Source: an uncultured Atopostipes sp.
GTDB taxonomy: Bacteria > Bacillota > Bacilli > Lactobacillales > Carnobacteriaceae_A
Assembly (NCBI GenBank): GCA_947296835.1
Contig: CAMYQS010000103.1
Span: 1-5,614 of the forward strand
Reading direction: 5' to 3'
DNA length: 5,614 nt
Below, one piece after another: positions 1 to 5,305 of this stretch. Below the pieces are notes generated by a model. It saw nothing but the letters and a program-made list of their open reading frames with translations. It was not told the origin of the DNA and did no database searches. A program made the translations under genes and the position numbers. The first letter of the stretch is position 1; the number at the start of each line of letters is the position of its first letter.

Positions 1-1
1 A

Positions 2-733
2 GCAACAACAGCTGAACGCCATGGCGATAAGTGGATACTAAATGGAGAGAAACGTTGGATTGGTGGCGCGAAAACAGCAGACTACATTCCAATCTTTGCG
101 CGTGACGTGGAAACCAAGAAAATTAAGTGTTTCATGGTTAAGGGTGGAACGCCTGGTTTGGAAATTGAGGACATCCAACACAAGATTTCGTTACGTATCG
201 TAAACAATGGTCACATCACGATGACAGACGTAGAAGTTCCTGAAACGGACCGTCTGGCGAACATTAATGGTTATGGCGATGTAGCGAAGATTTTCGTTCA
301 CACACGTACAGACGTTGCACATATTGCGATGGGCACAGCAGCAGGTGCCTTTAATGCCGCGCTAAAATTGACAACGACTCGTGAGCAATTCGGAAACAAA
401 TTAGCACAATTCCAATTAGTTCAGGATAAATTATCGACAATGCAGTCAAACGTTGTGGCAGCAATCGGCTATTCCGTTCGAGTTGCTGAGTTACAAGAGT
501 CTGATCAGCATCAAATGCTGTATTCTTCAATGGCGAAAGTGCACAACGCAAAACGCATGCGTGAAACCGTTGCACTGGCTCGTGAGGTTTGTGGTGGAAA
601 TGGGATTACGCTTGAATCAGATGTTGCCCGATTCTTCGTAGATGCAGAATCCATCTATACCTATGAAGGAACGCATGAAATTAATTCCCTACTAATCGGC
701 CGCGAAATTACAGGCGAAAGCGCCTTTGTATAA
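2..733 (+). CDS. Acyl-CoA dehydrogenase, glutaryl-CoA dehydrogenase-like (5' partial)
   Basis: FAD-dependent enzyme that introduces the alpha-beta double bond into an acyl-CoA thioester in the cytoplasm, passing electrons to an electron-transfer flavoprotein or a similar acceptor. The frame is open to the left edge, so the GTG at 107 is an internal codon. The window shows 243 codons, and family members are about 380-400 residues, so roughly 140-155 N-terminal residues lie outside. Visible are the end of the beta-barrel middle domain (KWILNGEKRWIGGA at the left edge), the FAD-contacting segment REQFGNKLAQFQLVQ (about nt 380-424), the helix motif CGGNGI (about nt 590-607) and the catalytic-base motif YEGTHEIN, whose Glu codon is 665-667. 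The ending GREITGESAFV resembles glutaryl-CoA dehydrogenases and plant ACX4-type enzymes. Substrate cannot be assigned because the substrate-binding N-terminus is missing. It is separated from the fatty-acid synthesis operon by a terminator, so it is probably not co-transcribed with it. Family is secure; exact function is not. Confidence 0.93.
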   Translation, partial: ATTAERHGDKWILNGEKRWIGGAKTADYIPIFARDVETKKIKCFMVKGGTPGLEIEDIQHKISLRIVNNGHITMTDVEVPETDRLANINGYGDVAKIFVHTRTDVAHIAMGTAAGAFNAALKLTTTREQFGNKLAQFQLVQDKLSTMQSNVVAAIGYSVRVAELQESDQHQMLYSSMAKVHNAKRMRETVALAREVCGGNGITLESDVARFFVDAESIYTYEGTHEINSLLIGREITGESAFV

Positions 734-763
734 TTAGGATTCAATTTAATAAACTCTTTAAAG

Positions 764-804
764 AAGCCAATGGATATCGAATCCATTGGCTTTTCTCTTT
801 TTTT
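764..804 (+). terminator. Rho-independent terminator of the acyl-CoA dehydrogenase gene
   Basis: A perfect 12-bp stem (AAGCCAATGGAT at 764-775 pairing with ATCCATTGGCTT at 781-792) closes a 5-base loop and is followed by a T-rich run through 804. It begins 31 bases after the acyl-CoA dehydrogenase stop codon. The T-run lies on the + strand side only, so it acts on rightward transcription. It should isolate the upstream gene from the fab operon. Confidence 0.93.
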
Positions 805-869
805 GCTTCTGCATATATATAAGAAGAGACCTCTTTTTAACAAATCTACTCTTATGAAAAAGACAGCCG

Positions 870-900
870 CAAGTACGCGAATTCCGTCAAAGAGTACTTG
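870..900. repeat. Hairpin-forming inverted repeat, CAAGTAC/GTACTTG
   Basis: Arms CAAGTAC (870-876) and GTACTTG (894-900) are perfect 7-bp complements around a 17-base loop. No T-run follows, so it is not a terminator. The loop contains CGAATTCCGT, which loosely resembles CGATTCGGT in the loop of the next repeat, so the two may belong to one family of dispersed hairpin repeats. That link is an inference from a short similarity. Confidence 0.5.
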
Positions 901-922
901 TTCAAATCGAAAGTTTAAACGC

Positions 923-999
923 AACACGCGCCACGATTCGGTATCTCTGTCGCATGTTTAGGTAACACGCGTCACGGTTCGATATCTCTGTCGCGTGTT
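923..999. repeat. Tandem pair of 36-base hairpin repeats, period 41
   Basis: Unit 1 (923-958) and unit 2 (964-999) match at 32 of 36 positions, and all four differences are transitions. Each unit starts with AACACGCG and ends with CGCATGTT (unit 1) or CGCGTGTT (unit 2). Unit 2 therefore has a perfect 8-bp stem, and unit 1 has the same stem with one C-A mismatch. The loops are 20 bases and share ATCTCTGT. Neither unit is followed by a T-run or flanked by an open reading frame. This looks like a non-coding dispersed repeat rather than an operator or terminator. I do not recognise the family. Confidence 0.65.
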
Positions 1000-1146
1000 G
1001 TCGCGAATTTATTAGTTAAGTCAACTGCTTCCAAAATAAAACCACCTCAGAATTCGAAAGTTCATAAAAAAGTCTTATTTTTTAAAATAACCTATATTGG
1101 GCTGTAAATTTCCATCATTCTAAGCCAGACGAACACGATACTCCTC

Positions 1147-1174
1147 GACTTTTGTAGCGGTCACACCAAAAGTC
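1147..1174. repeat. 8-bp inverted repeat, GACTTTTG/CAAAAGTC
   Basis: Perfect arms at 1147-1154 and 1167-1174 enclose a 12-base loop (TAGCGGTCACAC). It sits in a patch of higher GC than the AT-rich DNA on either side, about 60 bases before the fab promoter -35 box. No T-run follows on either strand, so terminator function is doubtful. It may be a structural remnant or a protein-binding site. Confidence 0.35.
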
Positions 1175-1233
1175 ATAATTTAATCCAAAAGCATCTAATT
1201 CACCCGTTAAAAGTGAACAAATATCAAAAAGTG

Positions 1234-1262
1234 TTGACTTTATTTTTTGTATAGACTAGAAT
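1234..1262 (+). promoter_or_regulatory. Probable sigma-A promoter of the fab operon
   Basis: The -35 box TTGACT (1234-1239) and -10 box TAGAAT (1257-1262) are separated by an ideal 17 bases, and each differs from consensus at one position. A/T-rich DNA lies just upstream. Transcription would start near 1269, giving a leader of about 130 bases before fabH. The heptamer AAAAGTG occurs at 1209-1215 and again at 1227-1233, an 18-base spacing that ends directly at the -35 box. This might be a regulator site but is unproven. No clear FabT palindrome (TTTGA-N-TCAAA type) overlaps the promoter. Confidence 0.8.
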
Positions 1263-1268
1263 CAATCA

Positions 1269-1401
1269 CATCGAATGTACAAAGTGTAAAATGTGTTCAT
1301 TCTAGGTAAAGCTAACTAGAAATGGATGCAAACACGATTCGAATGCATTTCAAAAAAATGAATTGTTCCCTTAGGAAAATAGATTGAGAAGGAAGAATCG
1401 A
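1269..1401 (+). promoter_or_regulatory. 5' leader of the fab transcript with two possible stem-loops
   Basis: Two local inverted repeats are visible. The first pairs GAATG-t-ACA (1273-1281) with TGT-gtt-CATTC (1292-1302), an 8-bp stem with a small internal loop. The second pairs ATGCA (1326-1330) with TGCAT (1344-1348) around 13 bases. Neither is followed by a terminator-like T-run, and I do not recognise a known riboswitch or T-box. The fabH ribosome binding site (GAAGGAAG, 1388-1395) lies at the end. Confidence 0.4.
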
Positions 1402-2337
1402 ATGAGCAAGATTATTGCCACGGGTTCCTACTTGCCAGATAAAGTAGTGACGAACCAAGCGTTAATTGAACAAACGGCTATAGATTCGAGTGATGAGTGG
1501 ATTACACAACGCACGGGAATTGAACAGCGACATTTTGCGACAGCGGAACAGACGGTCAGTGACCTAGCTGTTGAAGCGGCGCAAGATTTGTTAAAACAAG
1601 TTGGTCCGGAAGTCGTTCAAGAAATTGAATTGATTATTGTGGCAAGCATGTCATCGAAACTACCAACGCCATCCGTTGCCAGCCAGGTACAAAGAGAGCT
1701 GGGGACGAAAGAAGCGTGGGCGTTTGATATCAGCGGGGCATGTTCAGGATTTACGATGGCAGTTGAAATGGCTGAGAAATTAAGCCGGGACAAAACGTCA
1801 GGCTATACGCTCGTTATAGGAGCAGAGAAGATGAGCTCGATTTTGAATTTTGAAGATCGTGGTACGTCCATACTGTTTGGTGACGGTGCGGGAGCTATTT
1901 TAATTCAGCACGATGGTGAAGGCTTAGAAGATTACCAAAGTCAACTCGTCAGCATTCCAGATCCAGATAACTCAATTTGTGTGAATCCAGATGAGAAGAT
2001 GACGATGGAAGGGCGTGCGGTATTTAACTTTGTCTTACGTCAAGTTATTCCGTCACTATCTAATTTCATCAAAACACAAGTCGGCACATTCGACTATCTT
2101 ATTAGTCATCAAGCGAACAAACGATTTTTTGAAGTCTTTGCGAAAAAGTTGAATGTCAGCCTGGATAAAATTCCGGCAAACATTTCACAAGTCGCAAATA
2201 CATCAGCCGCAAGTATCCCGATCTTGCTGGATGGGCTGGTTAAGTCCGGTGACATTCCACTAACGGGTAAACAAAAAGTTGTGCTGGTAGGCTATGGCGC
2301 AGGCTTAGCCTGGGGTCAAATGAGTTTTAAACTATAA
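1402..2337 (+). CDS. fabH: Beta-ketoacyl-ACP synthase III (FabH)
   Basis: Starts fatty-acid synthesis by condensing an acyl-CoA primer (acetyl or short branched) with malonyl-ACP, giving the first beta-ketoacyl-ACP in the cytoplasm. The protein is 311 residues, slightly short for a family of about 310-330. The catalytic triad is complete: Cys114 in GACSGF, His236 in SHQAN and Asn266 in NTSAASIP. The usual glycine just before that Asn (GNTSAAS) is Ala here. Other family landmarks are DEWITQRTGI (31-40), FGDGAGA (159-165) and the C-terminal GYGAGLAWG (297-305). The ATG at 1402 is chosen because the protein then begins MSKIIATGSYLP as in relatives and a purine-rich ribosome site (GAAGGAAG) sits 6 bases upstream. 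The in-frame TTG at 1384 would precede that site and add six basic residues without support. It is the first gene of the operon; acpP follows after 47 bases with no terminator. Primer preference cannot be read from the sequence. Confidence 0.97.
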   Translation: MSKIIATGSYLPDKVVTNQALIEQTAIDSSDEWITQRTGIEQRHFATAEQTVSDLAVEAAQDLLKQVGPEVVQEIELIIVASMSSKLPTPSVASQVQRELGTKEAWAFDISGACSGFTMAVEMAEKLSRDKTSGYTLVIGAEKMSSILNFEDRGTSILFGDGAGAILIQHDGEGLEDYQSQLVSIPDPDNSICVNPDEKMTMEGRAVFNFVLRQVIPSLSNFIKTQVGTFDYLISHQANKRFFEVFAKKLNVSLDKIPANISQVANTSAASIPILLDGLVKSGDIPLTGKQKVVLVGYGAGLAWGQMSFKL

Positions 2338-2384
2338 ACAAAATCAAACAAAAAAATAGAAACATACTATGGAGGAATTTTAAA

Positions 2385-2609
2385 ATGAAAGAAACAGTTA
2401 TCGATATTATTGCAGATCAATTAGACGTGGACAAAGCAGACATCCAAGGTTCAACAAACTTTATGGAAGACTTAGATGCAGATAGTTTAGATATTTTCCA
2501 AGTGTTAAGTGAAATTGAAGACGAATTAGATATCGTTATCGAAACAGACGAGAATGTTCAAACAGTGGATCAATTAGTTGCACATATCGAAAAAGCACAA
2601 AATAACTAA
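2385..2609 (+). CDS. acpP: Acyl carrier protein (AcpP)
   Basis: Small acidic carrier that holds the growing acyl chain as a thioester on a 4'-phosphopantetheine arm and shuttles it between the FASII enzymes. The 74 residues match the family length of about 75-80. The attachment site is Ser34 in DADSLD, directly after the conserved MEDLDAD stretch. The helix II recognition face following it (LDIFQVLSEIEDELDI) carries the acidic residues that dock partner enzymes. The ATG has a strong GGAGGA ribosome site (2371-2376) with 8-base spacing, consistent with the high expression expected of ACP. Its place between fabH and fabK is the normal one in lactic-acid-bacterial fab operons and marks it as the fatty-acid ACP rather than a D-alanyl or polyketide carrier. 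Confidence 0.98.
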   Translation: MKETVIDIIADQLDVDKADIQGSTNFMEDLDADSLDIFQVLSEIEDELDIVIETDENVQTVDQLVAHIEKAQNN

Positions 2610-2642
2610 GAACAATAAACCGATTAAAAAAGGAAGTATGGC

Positions 2643-3602
2643 ATGAAAACGTCGATTACTGAATTATTAAATATTGAGTACCCAATTATTCAAGGTGCAA
2701 TGGCATGGGTAGCAGACCCTGATTTAGCAAGTGCTGTTTCCAATGCAGGGGGTCTTGGAGTAGTGGGTACTGGGCACGATCCAGTGGATGTTGTCCGAGA
2801 AAAAGTAGCCACAATGAAAGAGAAAACGGACAAACCGTTCGCGGTCAATGCGATGTTCTTAAGTCCCCATGTCGATGCGGTTGTCGATTATTTAATTGAA
2901 GAGTCTGGCGTGAAAATTATTACAACTGGAGCCGGTAACCCAAGTAAGTATATGGAGCGTTTTAAAAACGCGGGGATTAAGGTTATTCCAGTTGTTGCTT
3001 CCGTAGCTGTTGCGAAACGCATGGCACGAATTGGCGCAGACGCAATTATTGCAGAAGGAATGGAAGCCGGTGGACACATTGGACGCTTAACGACAATGGC
3101 GCTATTACCACAAGTAATAGATGCAGTGGATATTCCAGTTGTCGCAGCCGGAGGTTTTGGTGACGGACGCTCACTTGCGGCAGGATTTATGTTAGGTGCA
3201 GCAGGGATTCAGGTTGGTACACGTTTTGTTGTAGCGAAAGAATCGAATGCGCACGAGAACTTTAAGCAGTCGATATTAAAATCAAATGATTTATCGACCG
3301 TCGTGACGGGTGAAATTACAGGACATCCTGTACGTGTTTTGCGTAACCAACTGACGAAAAAATATCTATCGGTTCAAAAATCAATTACGAGTGATGAAAA
3401 ACCAGACTTTACACCTTTGGAAGAACTAGGATCGGGTGCCCTTTATCGCGCAGTCGTTAAAGGTGACACAAAAACGGGTTCAATGATGGCAGGTCAAATC
3501 GCCGGCTTAGTAAATAAAGAGCAGACGGTTGAAGAAATCATTTTAGACTATGTCACAGAAGCGAAAGCTGTTTTTCAAAACAGTAAACCTTATTTCGAAT
3601 AA
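2643..3602 (+). CDS. fabK: Enoyl-ACP reductase II, FMN-dependent (FabK)
   Basis: Catalyses the last step of each elongation cycle, reducing trans-2-enoyl-ACP to acyl-ACP with NAD(P)H through bound FMN. It is unrelated to the short-chain reductase FabI, and FabK enzymes are known to be insensitive to triclosan. The 319-residue TIM-barrel protein is close to the 324 residues I recall for pneumococcal FabK and aligns closely by eye. Landmarks are the N-terminal YPIIQGAMAWVA (13-24), AGGLGVVG (35-42), TTGAGNPSKYMERF (94-107), EGMEAGGHIG with the catalytic His145, and the FMN phosphate-binding stretches VAAGGFGDG (167-175) and GIQVGTRF (188-195). Nitronate monooxygenases share the fold, but the AGGHIG motif and operon position favour FabK. 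The ribosome site AGGAAG (2631-2636) selects the ATG at 2643. The ATG at 2638 is out of frame. It follows acpP by 33 bases, and fabD begins 12 bases after its stop. Confidence 0.97.
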   Translation: MKTSITELLNIEYPIIQGAMAWVADPDLASAVSNAGGLGVVGTGHDPVDVVREKVATMKEKTDKPFAVNAMFLSPHVDAVVDYLIEESGVKIITTGAGNPSKYMERFKNAGIKVIPVVASVAVAKRMARIGADAIIAEGMEAGGHIGRLTTMALLPQVIDAVDIPVVAAGGFGDGRSLAAGFMLGAAGIQVGTRFVVAKESNAHENFKQSILKSNDLSTVVTGEITGHPVRVLRNQLTKKYLSVQKSITSDEKPDFTPLEELGSGALYRAVVKGDTKTGSMMAGQIAGLVNKEQTVEEIILDYVTEAKAVFQNSKPYFE

Positions 3603-3614
3603 AGAGGGAGATTT

Positions 3615-4543
3615 ATGTCTTTAGCAATTATATTTAACGGCCAAGGGGCGCATTATTCTGAAATGGGTCAAGACTTTGCTGCCGCTTATTCAGAAGCTGA
3701 AAAAGTGTATGAAGAAGCAGAAGCAAAGACAGGGTATCCGATTCGTCAATGGATCAATGAGGATATCGACACCTTAAAAGAAACACAATATGCGCAAGTT
3801 GCGATTACCGTAACAAGCTTAGCTATTTATAACAGCCTTAAATCTCAGCTGCCAGCCATTCAATTTATGGCTGGCTTAAGTTTAGGCGAGTACACCTCCC
3901 TAATCGCAAGTGGCCAATTGTCATTTGCGGATGGCATACAATTAATCCAAAAACGAGGACAAATGATGACGGCTCATTGCGAGACGTTACGTGAATCTTC
4001 GGACATTGCCATGGATGCTGTGATGAAGATGCCAATGGATGCTATTAAAACCGTGTTGGCTGAAGTAAATAGTTCAGAAGAAAAATTATACTTAGCGAAT
4101 ATCAATTCATCCACTCAAGTGACGATTGCGGGTACGACTGAAGCATTAGCTGAATTCAAAGCCATCGCAAAAGAACGTGGGTACAAACGAATGATGTCGC
4201 TAAAAGTAGAGGGTCCATTCCATACGCCTTTCATGAAACCAGTATGTGAACCGTTTGAGACGGCACTTGCAGAGGTTTCATTTCACGAAGGTTTGGTTCC
4301 GGTTATTAGTAATACAATCGTTGAGCCCCATACAACAGAGGGTGTTCGCGAGTTATTGACGCGCCATTTAATTGAGCCCGTTCGTTGGCAAGAGACGATT
4401 GATTATTTGGTTGAAAATGGATTCAAATTGGACCAGGTAAAACATTAGCAAATTTATTGAAACGTGAGAAGAATGCACCTGAAACGCTGGTCATTGACCA
4501 AGTGAGTGATCTCGAGCAGATTGCAAGCTTTATAGGAGGATAA
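3615..4543 (+). pseudogene. fabD: Malonyl-CoA-ACP transacylase (FabD), frameshifted near the 3' end
   Basis: FabD moves malonyl from CoA to the ACP phosphopantetheine, supplying every elongation step, and is normally essential. The frame from the ATG at 3615 stops at 4446-4448 after 277 residues, the last eight being aberrant (FKLDQVKH). The -1 frame from 4421 gives IQIGPGKTLANLLKR and continues to TAA at 4541-4543, 40 residues that are the expected FabD C-terminus. Joined, the length would be about 313, the family norm. Upstream the enzyme looks intact: oxyanion-loop Gln10 (NGQGAH), nucleophile Ser89 in GLSLGEY (GHSLG in many bacteria, GLSLG in streptococci), Arg114 in KRG, catalytic His203 in GPFHT, and PVRW (255-258). 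The ATG is 12 bases after the fabK stop and has a GAGGGAG ribosome site. A deletion of roughly 13 bases near 4421 best fits the gap between ENG and QIGPG. It may be a real mutation or an assembly fault. If real, the 277-residue product lacks the GPGK loop and is probably impaired. Confidence 0.9.
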
Positions 4544-4549
4544 AAAGTG
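4534..4549 (+). promoter_or_regulatory. fabG ribosome binding site inside the end of fabD, with GTG start
   Basis: AGGAGGA (4534-4540) forms the last two glycine codons of the restored fabD frame and lies 6 bases before the GTG at 4547. The restored fabD stop (4541-4543) is 3 bases from that GTG. This geometry implies translational coupling of fabD to fabG, and supports 4543 rather than 4448 as the original fabD end. With the shifted frame, ribosomes on fabD would leave the message almost 100 bases earlier. Confidence 0.8.
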
Positions 4550-5269
4550 GCAGAAGTAGCTTTAATAACAGGAAGTTCACGTGGTATCGGTTTAGAAATC
4601 GCGAAAGATTTAGCTGATAAAGGCTATCAAGTTGTTCTAAATAGCCGTAGCACTATAGGCGATGATGTACTCGCAGCATTTGATGGTGCAGCAGAACCCG
4701 TTGCGCAAGTGACTGGAAACGTGAGTGACTTTGATGGCGCAAAAGCGATTATTGATGAGGTCATCGAACGCTTTGGTCGTATCGATATTTTAATCAACAA
4801 CGCGGGAATTACGCGAGATGGTTTAGTGATGCGCATGAAGGAAGAAGATTATGACGCAGTGATGGATACAAACTTAAAGGGAACTTTTAATATGTGTCGT
4901 CACATCACAAAGCCAATGTTAAAACAGCGTGCTGGCACGATTATCAACATGTCGAGTGTGGTTGGTTTAATGGGGAATGCAGGTCAAGTAAACTATGCGG
5001 CGAGTAAAGCTGGAGTTCTTGGTCTAACGAAAGCATTAGCTCGTGAACTAGGCAGTCGCCATATTACGGTGAATGCGATCGCACCCGGTTATATTGAAAC
5101 AGAAATGACCGATGTGTTAAGCGACAAGGTGAAAAAAGCGATGTACGACCAAATTCCATTGAAACGATTTGGTTCAACAAAAGAAGTCGCACAAACAGTT
5201 GAGTTTTTAATTCAAAACAAATATGTCACGGGACAAGTCATCGAAGTTAATGGTGGCTTAAACATGTAA
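4547..5269 (+). CDS. fabG: 3-oxoacyl-ACP reductase (FabG)
   Basis: NADPH-dependent short-chain dehydrogenase/reductase that reduces beta-ketoacyl-ACP to 3-hydroxyacyl-ACP, the first reduction of each cycle. The protein is 240 residues, near the family length of about 245. The Rossmann cofactor motif TGSSRGIG spans 8-15, with Arg12 in the position typical of NADP preference. NNAG is at 84-87. The catalytic tetrad is complete: Asn109 (TNLKG), Ser137 (MSSVVG), Tyr150 and Lys154 (YAASK). IAPGYIETEM (178-187) and the C-terminal GGLNM are typical of FabG rather than of other dehydrogenases. The start is GTG at 4547, chosen because translation then begins MAEVALITGSSRG and AGGAGGA lies 6 bases upstream. 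It sits directly behind fabD and 36 bases ahead of fabF. No reading-frame damage is seen. Confidence 0.97.
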   Translation: MAEVALITGSSRGIGLEIAKDLADKGYQVVLNSRSTIGDDVLAAFDGAAEPVAQVTGNVSDFDGAKAIIDEVIERFGRIDILINNAGITRDGLVMRMKEEDYDAVMDTNLKGTFNMCRHITKPMLKQRAGTIINMSSVVGLMGNAGQVNYAASKAGVLGLTKALARELGSRHITVNAIAPGYIETEMTDVLSDKVKKAMYDQIPLKRFGSTKEVAQTVEFLIQNKYVTGQVIEVNGGLNM

Positions 5270-5305
5270 GGCGGCCAAAGTAACCGCAATTTTAAGGAGG
5301 ATAAG

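Larger units (their letters stand above)
734..1401. other. Intergenic region with no convincing gene
   Basis: These 668 bases lie between the acyl-CoA dehydrogenase and fabH. Only short open frames without ribosome binding sites are present, and one of them begins inside the terminator stem. In order, the region holds the terminator (764-804), three hairpin-forming repeats (870-999), an AT-rich stretch around 1060-1100 that includes the near-palindrome TTATTTT-TT-AAAATAA, an inverted repeat at 1147-1174, the fab promoter and the fabH leader. The regulator gene fabT, which precedes fabH in streptococci and enterococci, is not here, and I could not see a decayed MarR-type reading frame. Confidence 0.7.

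Noticed and set aside
107..109. GTG at 107 as a gene start for the acyl-CoA dehydrogenase
   Set aside because: The same frame is open to the left edge and encodes conserved dehydrogenase sequence (KWILNGEKRWIGGA) upstream of it, so it is an internal Val codon.
661..927. 88-codon minus-strand open frame
   Set aside because: It overlaps the conserved C-terminus of the acyl-CoA dehydrogenase and the terminator, and shows no family motif or ribosome site.
770..961. 63-codon + strand open frame across the intergenic repeats
   Set aside because: It begins inside the terminator stem, has no ribosome binding site, and its sequence is produced by the hairpin repeats.
870..999. CRISPR array
   Set aside because: Only two near-identical units separated by 5 bases plus one different hairpin; there are no spacers of regular length and no cas genes.
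1147..1174. Intrinsic terminator
   Set aside because: The stem is short with a 12-base loop, and no T-run follows on either strand.
1384..1401. TTG at 1384 as the fabH start
   Set aside because: It adds six residues not expected in FabH, and the ribosome site at 1388-1395 lies downstream of it and is correctly placed for the ATG at 1402.
4413..4448. Programmed -1 ribosomal frameshift restoring full-length FabD
   Set aside because: The two frames overlap only from about 4415 to 4445. That interval has no X-XXY-YYZ slippery heptamer in the right phase, and a shift would still leave about four residues missing before QIGPG. Programmed shifting is not known for fabD. A deletion or assembly error is simpler.
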